39,898 nucleotides of DNA from Polyangium jinanense (GTDB taxonomy: Bacteria; Myxococcota; Polyangia; Polyangiales; Polyangiaceae). The DNA is taken from positions 1 to 39,898 of the forward strand of contig NZ_JAGTJJ010000082.1 in the NCBI RefSeq assembly GCF_028435365.1. Reading direction: 5' to 3'. Below, piece after piece: positions 32,710 to 39,898 of the stretch. Each line of letters begins with the position of its first letter. Position 1 is the stretch's first letter. Both the position numbers and the translations under genes were made by a program. The notes beneath the pieces are model-generated. The model saw only the letters and a program-made list of their open reading frames with translations. It did no database searches and had not been told where the DNA came from.

Positions 32710-33213
32710 TCAAAAGAGGACCTGGACGCCGAGGAGCCCGCCCTGGAAGCGCACCACCGCCTGGGGCCCGGGCACCTTGCTCTTTGCGGTCTCGACATCG
32801 TCTTCGACGTTGATGGCATAAAGGGCCGTCCCGAACCCCGCGACGCCGGCCCCGATGAACGACAGAATCGAGGCGTTCGCGAGGAACGCCATGTCGCGCT
32901 GCATGTCATTGAAACCGCCGGGACAGCTCCGGCAGGGATCGGCCCGGAGACGCTCGCTCTCCGCGTCGAGCGTCGCCGCCGCGGCGCCGAGGCCAATGCC
33001 GAACGAGGCGAAGAGCACGGTCGCCGCGACGCCGCCCTCGATGACCTCCTCGGGGTCTCTGTCGGGCGTGATGGGCGGCGGCACCGAGACCTCCCAGGGC
33101 TCACGGCAGAGACCGTCTGCCGACTGGCAGAGCCCGCCCGCGAGGACCAGAAGCGATAGAATGCCCCGCACGACCACGCGCCCCAAACCCCTCGCGTTCT
33201 CACGAGAATGCAT
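32710..33213 (-). CDS. Exported small membrane protein, unknown
   Basis: The 167-residue protein starts at an ATG 4-5 bases after GGGGGGA. The N-terminus looks like a signal peptide (basic region, then 'GILSLLVLAGGLC'). A Pro/Asp-rich segment follows, then two hydrophobic stretches (about 67-87, 'VAATVLFASFGIGLGAAAA', and 113-134, 'ANASILSFIGAGVAGFGTAL') with a Cys-containing loop ('DPCRSCPGG') between them. The last residues alternate in hydrophobicity and end in Phe (GVQVLF), as outer-membrane proteins often do. No family is recognised. Confidence 0.6.
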   Translation of the reverse strand: MHSRENARGLGRVVVRGILSLLVLAGGLCQSADGLCREPWEVSVPPPITPDRDPEEVIEGGVAATVLFASFGIGLGAAAATLDAESERLRADPCRSCPGGFNDMQRDMAFLANASILSFIGAGVAGFGTALYAINVEDDVETAKSKVPGPQAVVRFQGGLLGVQVLF

Positions 33214-33253
33214 CGTTCCCCCCATGAAGGCCAATCTCTAGCACCCGCCGGGG

Positions 33254-33297
33254 GGCCGTACGAGCCAATGCTCGCGGCGCGGCGCGCTCGCACGGCC
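33254..33297. other. Inverted repeat between AGPS and the small exported protein gene
   Basis: Arms GGCCGTACGAGC and GCTCGCACGGCC pair with one mismatch around a GC-rich loop. It lies between the AGPS stop and the next minus-strand start. No T-run follows on either strand. It might be a weak terminator or an RNA-processing hairpin. Confidence 0.35.
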
Positions 33298-33344
33298 TAC
33301 GTCCGGCGCGCCATGAGATTCGTATGTCGAGAAAAACAACCGGT

Positions 33345-34952
33345 TCAGCGTTCTTCGGGTTCGAAGAGCGCGCCGGGGTTCATGATTCCGGCAGGGTCGA
33401 CGGCGCGCTTGGCGGCGCGGAGCGCGGCCGCGAATGGCTCGGGTCGCTCGTCGCGAAAGTAGGGGCGGTGCACGCGGCCGACGGCGTGGTGGTGGGTGAT
33501 GGTGCCGCCCGACGCGAGGATCGCGCGGCTCGCGGCGTCCTTGATGGTCGCCCAGGTCTCGAGCTCGTGACCTTCCCGCGCGGGGCCGAGGAACGTGTAA
33601 TACGGCGCGGGTCCGTCCGGATACACGTGGGTGAAACGTCGCGCGAGAACGCCGCCGCCCAGAGCGCGCTGCAGGGCCGGGAGCACCGCTTCGTGCACGG
33701 CGAAGTCGAGCTCCTCGAATTTGTCCCACGTACACGCCGTCTCGAACGTGTCCGCGAGGACGCCAAGGGAGACGAGCGCGCTCTGCAAGTACGGCGCGCG
33801 GAAAAACGATTGCTTGTACGTCGCCTGCGCCCGCGCCCCTTCGCCGCGATCCTCGCGGAGCACGGGTCCTTCGGGACAAACGCCGCCCGCCTCGGCCGTG
33901 ATTTCGAGGGCGCGGTTCATCGAAGGCCCGAGCGGGTGATCCGCCGATTCGAAGGCGAGGAGCAGCACGGCCCCGCCGTCGACGAAGACGCCGCCGAGCA
34001 GGGCGTCGGTTCGATCGAGGAGCCGGCAATTCGAGGGGTAGAGGCCCGATTGCGCGAGCACGCGGCACGCTTTGACGCCGTCCGCAAAGTGCGGGAACGT
34101 CACGCTCGCCGAGGCCCGATACCGGGGCCGCGCCTGCAGGCGCACCCAGGCTTCCGTGATGACGCCGAGGATGCCCTCCGAGCCGAGCGCGAGCCGATCC
34201 GGGCTCGGCCCCGCGCCCGAAGCCGGAAGCCTGCGGCTTGCCCAGGTGCCGGCGGGCGTGATCATCCGGACGGAGGAGACGAGGTCGTCGATATGGGTGT
34301 AGAGCGTCGCGAAATGGCCGCCCGCGCGCGTGGCGATCCAGCCGCCGAGGGTCGAAAATTCGAAGCTCTGCGGGAAATGGCGCAGCGTGAGCCCGTGCGG
34401 GGCGAGCTGCTCTTCGAGGACAGGGCCGGTCGCGCCGGCCTGAATGCGCGCCGATCGCGAGACGGGCTCGATCTCGAGCACCCGGTCGAGCATGCGCATG
34501 TCGAGCGAGACCACACCACGCGGGCGATCCCCGACGTTCGCCTCGACGCCCCCGACGACGCTCGTGCCGCCGCCGTACGGGATGACGGCGATGCCCTCGG
34601 CCGCGCAATGGGCGAGCAAGCGCTCGATGTCCTCCTCGGACCGGGGAAAACTCACCCAATCGGGGGCGACCGAAAAATCACCGCGGTAGGCCCGGACGAT
34701 GTCGCGATACCCCTTGCCGTACGTGTGGAGGATGCGGTCCTTCGGCGCGGCGGAGGAAATCGGAGCCAGGGACGTGGGCGGGAGGACACGCGGAGGCGGC
34801 AGGCGCGCCGATTCGACGGTGGGCAAAGGCCGCAGGGAAAACTCCCGGCCGAGCAGGGCGCCGACCTGCACGGCGAGCGCCTGCCGGCCCGGTTCGTCCG
34901 GAAAAGCGTCGGTGTATCCCCACGCCCAGAAGCTCCGCTCACGCTCGCTCAT
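33345..34952 (-). CDS. agpS: Alkyldihydroxyacetonephosphate synthase (FAD-linked), ether-lipid biosynthesis
   Basis: The 535-residue protein shows the AGPS signatures. After 'FWAWGY' (8-13) comes the PCMH-type FAD domain with 'VIPYGGGTSVVGG' (123-135). The diagnostic 'FPQSFEFSTLGGWIATRAGG' follows (193-212), then 'GSEGILGVITEAWVRL'. Near the C-terminus are a Tyr in 'APYYTF' and the triple His in 'GGTITHHHAVG' (487-489). These match the catalytic residues of eukaryotic ADAPS. The enzyme exchanges the acyl chain of acyl-DHAP for a fatty alcohol, forming the ether bond of plasmalogens. Myxobacteria make ether lipids linked to development. The start is within the end of the upstream transporter gene (14-base overlap), so the two are coupled. 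No peroxisomal signal is expected or seen. Confidence 0.92.
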   Translation of the reverse strand: MSERERSFWAWGYTDAFPDEPGRQALAVQVGALLGREFSLRPLPTVESARLPPPRVLPPTSLAPISSAAPKDRILHTYGKGYRDIVRAYRGDFSVAPDWVSFPRSEEDIERLLAHCAAEGIAVIPYGGGTSVVGGVEANVGDRPRGVVSLDMRMLDRVLEIEPVSRSARIQAGATGPVLEEQLAPHGLTLRHFPQSFEFSTLGGWIATRAGGHFATLYTHIDDLVSSVRMITPAGTWASRRLPASGAGPSPDRLALGSEGILGVITEAWVRLQARPRYRASASVTFPHFADGVKACRVLAQSGLYPSNCRLLDRTDALLGGVFVDGGAVLLLAFESADHPLGPSMNRALEITAEAGGVCPEGPVLREDRGEGARAQATYKQSFFRAPYLQSALVSLGVLADTFETACTWDKFEELDFAVHEAVLPALQRALGGGVLARRFTHVYPDGPAPYYTFLGPAREGHELETWATIKDAASRAILASGGTITHHHAVGRVHRPYFRDERPEPFAAALRAAKRAVDPAGIMNPGALFEPEER

Positions 34953-36063
34953 CGTTCTTCGGCTCCTCCGCGCCCAGCGCGGGCTTGATGCTCGGCGGAC
35001 CAACCGGCGGCTCGGCCGGCGTGTCCGTGGGCGCATTCGAATCGAGTAGCATGGCCATCCAGCGCGTCTTCTCGCTGCCTTCGAGGAGGATACGCGCCAC
35101 CATCGTGAGGGGCACGGAGAGGAACATGCCCGCCGGCCCCCAGAGCCAGCCCCAAAACAGGAGGGAAAGAAACACCACGGTCGCCGACAAACCGAGTCTG
35201 CGGCCCATCCACGCAGGTTCGAGGATGTTGCCAAGCACCGTGTGCACCACGAGAAACCCCGCCGAGACGGCCAGCGCCCGCCCCGGGCCATGCGAAAGGA
35301 GCGCAAAAAAGACGGGCGGCGCCCCGGCGATGATCGCGCCGACGTTGGGGATGTAGTTCAAAAGGAACGCGACGAGGCCCCAGAGCAGCGCGAAATCCAC
35401 GCCGAGGATATAAACGATGAGGCCCGCGAGGAGGCCGACCGCGATGCTGATGACGGTCTTGATGAACAGGTAATTCTGCACATCGCCCACGATTCCAGGG
35501 AAGAGCCCCACGTAACCGCCGCGCTCGCCCGCGAGGGCCCGGAGCTTGCGCGAAAACGTGCGCGACTCGAAAAGCATGAAGCCGAGGATGAGCAGGACGA
35601 TGAAGATGTTCGAGACGAGCCCAGCCAGATCGCGGATCATCCCAGCGCCAAACGAGAGCACGGTGCCAGGCGAGATCATCTGGGTGATGGCGCCCCGAGG
35701 GACGTGGACGTTGTGCGCGCGCAGCCACGTCGTGAGCTCCACAGCGATGATGTCGATCCGGGCCTGGTAACGGGGCACAGCCTCGCCGAACTCAGTCGCC
35801 GACCCCGCGACGACAGACGCACCCGCGCTGAGGACAGCGATGTTCGCAAGCAGGACGAGCGTGGCAGCGGCAGGCTCGGGGACCCGTCGCCTCTCGAGCC
35901 ACGCGAGCGGCGGAGCGCTGACGACGGCGAGCAGGAGCGCCATCATGAACGGCACGAGCACGCTCGCAGCCGCGTGGAGGGCCGCGACGATGACCACAAA
36001 AGCGGCGATCTGCAGCAGAACGTCAGAACGAGACGGGACGCGCTTGTCCAAGGCGGAGGCCAT
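34939..36063 (-). CDS. AI-2E family (PerM/TqsA-like) membrane transporter
   Basis: The 374-residue protein has about eight membrane helices: two N-terminal ones, a periplasmic or cytoplasmic stretch with 'AVPRYQARIDIIAVELTTWL', then the family core. 'LNYIPNVGAIIAGAPPVFFALL' and 'HTVLGNILEPAWMGRRLGLSATVVFLSLLFWGWLWGPAGMFLSVPLT' (in sections) are very typical of the AI-2E/UPF0118 family. Members export AI-2 or act in Na+/H+ or solute transport, so the substrate is open. The C-terminal tail is Pro-rich. The ATG at 36063 is chosen; a GTG at 36090 is possible. Its end overlaps the AGPS start, suggesting co-expression with ether-lipid synthesis. The multi-hairpin repeat element lies right upstream. 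Confidence 0.9.
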   Translation of the reverse strand: MASALDKRVPSRSDVLLQIAAFVVIVAALHAAASVLVPFMMALLLAVVSAPPLAWLERRRVPEPAAATLVLLANIAVLSAGASVVAGSATEFGEAVPRYQARIDIIAVELTTWLRAHNVHVPRGAITQMISPGTVLSFGAGMIRDLAGLVSNIFIVLLILGFMLFESRTFSRKLRALAGERGGYVGLFPGIVGDVQNYLFIKTVISIAVGLLAGLIVYILGVDFALLWGLVAFLLNYIPNVGAIIAGAPPVFFALLSHGPGRALAVSAGFLVVHTVLGNILEPAWMGRRLGLSATVVFLSLLFWGWLWGPAGMFLSVPLTMVARILLEGSEKTRWMAMLLDSNAPTDTPAEPPVGPPSIKPALGAEEPKNDERA

Positions 36064-36096
36064 CCTAGCCGGCCAGGACGCTTCGCGCACCCCCGC

Positions 36097-36458
36097 AGCG
36101 TAGCGCCGCGCCGCGCCGGGGTTTCACCCCGGACCCCGACCAGGGGTTGTCCACCCCTGGACCCGGACCAGCGCAAGCGCTGGACCCGGGGTCGATGAAC
36201 TGCGCGATGCGCAGTTCATCGAACAGGTCGAGGCAAGACCGGCGACGGGCTTGCCAGTCAAACCGCAGCGTTGACGTGTCTGCTCGACGAGGGTGGGCAG
36301 CGCTGCTGTCTCAGCTGGCAACGCCGCTCGTGGTCTTGCCCCGGGCCCGTCCGAGAAACCGCGCATCGCGCGGTTTCTCGGCCTTCGGTCCAGGCCGTGC
36401 CTGGTCCGGGGTGCAGGGGGCGGACAGCCCCCTGCTGGGGTGCGGGGCAACGCCCCGC
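36097..36458. repeat. Mosaic multi-hairpin repeat element, copy B
   Basis: Same order of palindromes as copy A at 15803-16083. Examples are CCGGGGT/ACCCCGG (36116-36132), CCAGCGC/GCGCTGG (36168-36183), the 14-base stem TCGATGAACTGCGC with loop GAT (36192-36222), GGCAAGACC/GGTCTTGCC (36232-36340), CCGAGAAACCGCGC with loop ATC (36351-36381), and GCGGGGC/GCCCCGC (36442-36458). The stem at 36351 differs from copy A by a paired T:A to G:C change. The loop of the GGCAAGACC stem holds about 70 extra bases that are themselves bounded by the inverted pair TTGCCAG/CTGGCAA. It fills the gap between the transporter start and the MopE-like gene's stop codon (36480). Confidence 0.9.
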
Positions 36459-36479
36459 TCCGCGCACGTGCACACCCTC

Positions 36480-37265
<786 letters not shown>

Positions 37266-37496
37266 CACGCACCCTCCCCAAGTCGGCGCGGGCGGAAGGC
37301 CGTCATCGGCCGCCCGCGCCAAGCCATCCGCCCCTCTACGATGCTTCGAAGCACGTAGTGGGGGTCACCAATTGGAATGCGTGAAGAGCCCTTCGAGGGC
37401 CAAGGACGGAATCCGACCATGGACGGGCGCTTCGAATACGTGCGCCGCGATCCTCATGGGCCTTCCCGCGCCTTCGTCCCGCGTGTACAACGAGAC

Positions 37497-38651
37497 ATGC
37501 TTCGAAACGAAATGGGATCGGTGGGGCGATGGGGGCGAGTTCTGGGCGTGATCGGCGCCCTTTCTTTGCTTGCGGCCTGCGGGTCGGGCAATGGCGAGAC
37601 CGGCAGCGGGGGCAACGGCGCCGGCGGCAGCGGGGGCAACGGCGGCGGTAGCGGCGGCGGGGGCGTCGGCGGAAACGGCGGCGGTAGCGGCGGCGGGGGC
37701 GGCAGCGGCGGCTCCGGAGGCTCCGGCGGCTCGGGGACGCCGTCCGGCCTCTTCGAGGCGCCGAACCCCTGGAACAAGGACGTCTCGGCCCTGCCGAAGA
37801 ACGCGGAGTCGGACGCGATCACGGGCTGGCTCACGGACAATGGCGGCTGGGGCGCGGGCGCGTTCCGGATCGATTTCAGCATCGAGCTGCTCCAGGCCGA
37901 CGCGAACACCGAGATGCGCACGTTCGAGACCACGAACGATTTCTACGATCCCGATTGCGAGCACGTCCCCTTCCCCGTCCCCGTCGGCGGCGCGATCGAG
38001 GGCGAGCAGGGCTACGAGTGCGTCAACGACGGCGATTGCCACCTGCTCGTCGTGCACCAGCCGACGAAGACGCTTTATGAAATGTGGCGGGCGAACATCG
38101 TGGGCGGGACGTTCTACGGCGGCTGCGCGGTGACGTGGAACCTGACGAAGTCGTACCCGCCGAACCTGCGCGGCGAGGGCTGCACCTCCGCGGACGCGGG
38201 CGGCTTCCCCATCTCGGCGATGTTGTTCTCGGCCGACGAGGTGGCGGCGGGGTCGATCGACCACGCGATCCGTTTCATCCTGCCGAACGCGCGCATTCGC
38301 GACAACGTGTACGTGCATCCGGGCACGCACAGCACGGGCCCGACGTCCGGCGGCCCAGACGCGCCGCCCTACGGCGTACGCTTCCGGCTGCGCGCGGATT
38401 ACCCGCTCGACACGCTGCCGTCCGAGGGCGCCCGCGTCATCGCGCGGGGATTGCAGAAATACGGCATGTTCCTGGCCGACGCGGGCAACATCGCGCTCAC
38501 GGCGCAGAGCGATCGGTTCACGACCCACAAATGGGACGAGGTCGGCGTGGACTCCTACGCGCTCGCGGACATCCAGCCCTCGGACTTCGAGGTCGTCGAC
38601 ATGGGCGACCCGATTCAGTGGAGCGGAGACTGCGTGCTGAATCCGCCCTGA
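37497..38651 (+). CDS. Secreted lipoprotein with Gly/Ser linker and beta-rich domain, unknown
   Basis: The 384-residue protein has a lipobox (LLAAC, near residue 26 from this start), a Gly/Ser/Asn linker of about 55 residues, and a globular domain from about residue 85. That domain begins 'LFEAPNPWNKDVSALPKNAES', then continues with 'EQGYECVNDGDCHLLVVHQPTKTLYEMWRAN', 'DHAIRFILPNARIRDNVYVHPGTHST' and 'GARVIARGLQKYGMFLADAGNIALTAQSD' in pieces. This pattern recurs in actinobacterial and myxobacterial secreted proteins near carbohydrate-active enzymes, but no catalytic assignment is known to me. The start is unsure: ATG at 37512 also gives the signal peptide and neither has a clear ribosome site. 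Confidence 0.65.
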   Translation: MLRNEMGSVGRWGRVLGVIGALSLLAACGSGNGETGSGGNGAGGSGGNGGGSGGGGVGGNGGGSGGGGGSGGSGGSGGSGTPSGLFEAPNPWNKDVSALPKNAESDAITGWLTDNGGWGAGAFRIDFSIELLQADANTEMRTFETTNDFYDPDCEHVPFPVPVGGAIEGEQGYECVNDGDCHLLVVHQPTKTLYEMWRANIVGGTFYGGCAVTWNLTKSYPPNLRGEGCTSADAGGFPISAMLFSADEVAAGSIDHAIRFILPNARIRDNVYVHPGTHSTGPTSGGPDAPPYGVRFRLRADYPLDTLPSEGARVIARGLQKYGMFLADAGNIALTAQSDRFTTHKWDEVGVDSYALADIQPSDFEVVDMGDPIQWSGDCVLNPP

Positions 38652-38657
38652 TCGGCG

Positions 38658-39773
38658 TCAGAGCATCTCCGGAAAAGGGCTCCAGCGGTCCTCGTACCGC
38701 AAGACGAACGGGTACGTCTGGAGCTCGTAACGAAAGCCCTGGATGGGCGCGATCGGGACGTCCATCGGCAGCTCCCCCGCGCAGCCATGGGTGAAGATCC
38801 AGGTCTCGATGGCCTGCCCCGTCGGAGCGTCCCGCCGCGCGACGCGCGTGAGCCGCGCCCCGGACCAGGTGACGTCGGTGATGAACTTCTGCGTGCCCTG
38901 ATCGAAGACGTCCCACGTGCGCCGGACGAGCCGGCCCGCGTCGTATTCGAAGTCGACCGACTGGTCGAGCACACCGTCCCCTTTCGTATCGTACTCGACG
39001 CGCGCAATGAGCCCGCTTTCGTTCCAGAAAATGCGATCGACATAATCGAGCTGGCCGTCGCCGTCGGCGTCGAAATCACGCCGCGACACGTGCCCCGCCG
39101 TGAGGTCGTCATAGGAGTAATCCTCCGTGACGATCTGCTCGCCATTCATGTACACGCTTTCGGCCTTCACGAGCCACTGGCCCGCGTAGGACTGGCGGAA
39201 GAAGTATTCCTCCGTGTCATCGGCGTCGTTATCCCGGCCCACTTCGAGGACGAACGGTTCGCCGTCGAAGTACCGGTACCGCGTGACGTTGGAGAGGACG
39301 CCGTCCGTCCAGAACTCGTCCCGCTCGGGTTTGCCCGCGGCGTCGAAGAAGAAGCGTGATTCGCTCCGCGTATCGCCCTCGGGCTTCGAGGCGACGTAGG
39401 TCGTGCGCACGACGCGATCCTGGTCGTCCCATTCCCAGGTCATCTCACGATGAGGAGCGCCGAGGCGGTCATCCTCGACCGTCTGCGTGACGCGGCGGCC
39501 TTTCGCGTCATAGCCACGCTTCACGAGGAAGACCCGCTTGCCCTCCGCCGTCCGCTCGGCGTACTGGAGGACGCGGCCGGCTTCGTCGTAATGGTAGACC
39601 GCGCTCATGCGGTCGTCGTCGTCGAGCCGGTAGTCGATCCGGTTCGTGCAAACCGCCCCGGGAACGTCGTCGTTCTCCACGCCCTCCACGGGCGAATCCG
39701 TGGTGGCGGGCCCGCCGCAGCCGAGCAAGGTGAGGGCGAGCGGGGAGAAGGCGAGAATGCGGGGGCGAAGCAT
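38658..39773 (-). CDS. YD/RHS-repeat-like lipoprotein
   Basis: The 371-residue protein has a lipobox (LTLLGC, Cys 19). The mature part carries YD-type repeats such as 'YHYDEAGRVLQYAER', 'RGYDAKGRRVTQTVEDD', 'WEWDDQDRVVRTTYV' and 'FFFDAAGKPERDEFW'. Two Asp-rich loops follow ('FDADGDGQLDYVDR', 'YDTKGDGVLDQSVD'). The repeats form elongated beta structures as in RHS and wall-associated proteins, but there is no toxin core or autoprotease motif. A role at the cell surface is likely. The ATG at 39773 is used; a GTG at 39788 would add five residues. Five bases separate its stop from the convergent gene. Confidence 0.72.
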   Translation of the reverse strand: MLRPRILAFSPLALTLLGCGGPATTDSPVEGVENDDVPGAVCTNRIDYRLDDDDRMSAVYHYDEAGRVLQYAERTAEGKRVFLVKRGYDAKGRRVTQTVEDDRLGAPHREMTWEWDDQDRVVRTTYVASKPEGDTRSESRFFFDAAGKPERDEFWTDGVLSNVTRYRYFDGEPFVLEVGRDNDADDTEEYFFRQSYAGQWLVKAESVYMNGEQIVTEDYSYDDLTAGHVSRRDFDADGDGQLDYVDRIFWNESGLIARVEYDTKGDGVLDQSVDFEYDAGRLVRRTWDVFDQGTQKFITDVTWSGARLTRVARRDAPTGQAIETWIFTHGCAGELPMDVPIAPIQGFRYELQTYPFVLRYEDRWSPFPEML

Positions 39774-39800
39774 CCCCCAACTGTACACGAGTCTTGGGGG

Positions 39801-39898
39801 GCGCCGCGCCGGGGCGCTGCCCCGGGCCCCGCGGGGGCTGTTCGCCCCTCGACCCGAACCAGGGCAAGCCCTGGACCTCTGTGGGAAGAACTGCGCGA
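39801..39898. repeat. Mosaic multi-hairpin repeat element, copy C (cut by window end)
   Basis: The first hairpins of the element found at 15803 and 36097, in the same order but with changed sequence: CCGGGGC/GCCCCGG (39809-39825), GGGGC/GCCCC with loop TGTTC (39834-39848), CCAGGGC/GCCCTGG (39859-39874), then the left arm GAAGAACTGCGC of the long stem. Pairing is kept although individual bases differ from copies A and B. Confidence 0.75.

Overview
The window comes from a high-GC bacterium that is most likely a myxobacterium of the Polyangium/Sorangium type (order Polyangiales). The grounds are very strong GC3 bias, many lipoproteins with Gly/Ser linkers, MopE-type and 'CDDGN' Cys-rich secreted proteins, kelch proteins ending in a Cys-TM-poly-Arg tail, and a plasmalogen-type AGPS. 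This placement is an inference from gene content. No rRNA, tRNA, CRISPR array, integrase or transposase was recognised, and the DNA reads as chromosomal.

Layout. 0-2.5 kb: a SIMPL-domain protein, a small secreted Ig-like protein and a lipoprotein. 2.9-8.1 kb: an MscS channel, a kelch protein, a chimeric gene, a second kelch protein and a PPP-type phosphoesterase. This block is a two-copy tandem duplication of about 2 kb. It has fused the first codons of the phosphoesterase gene to the C-terminal domain of mscS. 8.1-11.1 kb: a minus-strand pair, a copper (PHM-like) monooxygenase lipoprotein and a type-B carboxylesterase lipoprotein. 11.3-15.8 kb: an acyl-CoA dehydrogenase coupled to a transglutaminase-fold protein, then a LodA-like quinoprotein oxidase. 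16.2-19.5 kb: a GAF histidine kinase, pirin and a Cys-rich membrane protein, all translationally coupled. 19.5-23.9 kb: a GH172/beta-propeller protein, a DUF418 membrane protein and a DoxX-like protein. 24.2-27.1 kb: a ThDP enzyme coupled to an odd KAS III homologue, which looks like a two-gene biosynthetic unit. 27.1-31.9 kb: a small STAS-like protein, a MORN-like protein, a protein with two heme-oxygenase-like diiron domains, an acyltransferase and an SDR protein. 32-36 kb: Cys-rich exported proteins, then an AI-2E-type transporter overlapping an alkyl-DHAP synthase (ether lipids). 36.5-39.8 kb: three more exported proteins.

The most unusual non-coding signal is a mosaic, multi-hairpin repeat present in three copies: 15.8-16.1 kb, 36.1-36.5 kb and, cut by the window end, 39.8 kb. 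Its stems show compensatory base changes between copies, so the folding itself seems to be maintained. Several genes also have a promoter whose -10 box sits 6-8 bases before the start codon with no Shine-Dalgarno sequence, which points to leaderless transcripts.

All function calls come from motif recognition by eye. No database search was run.
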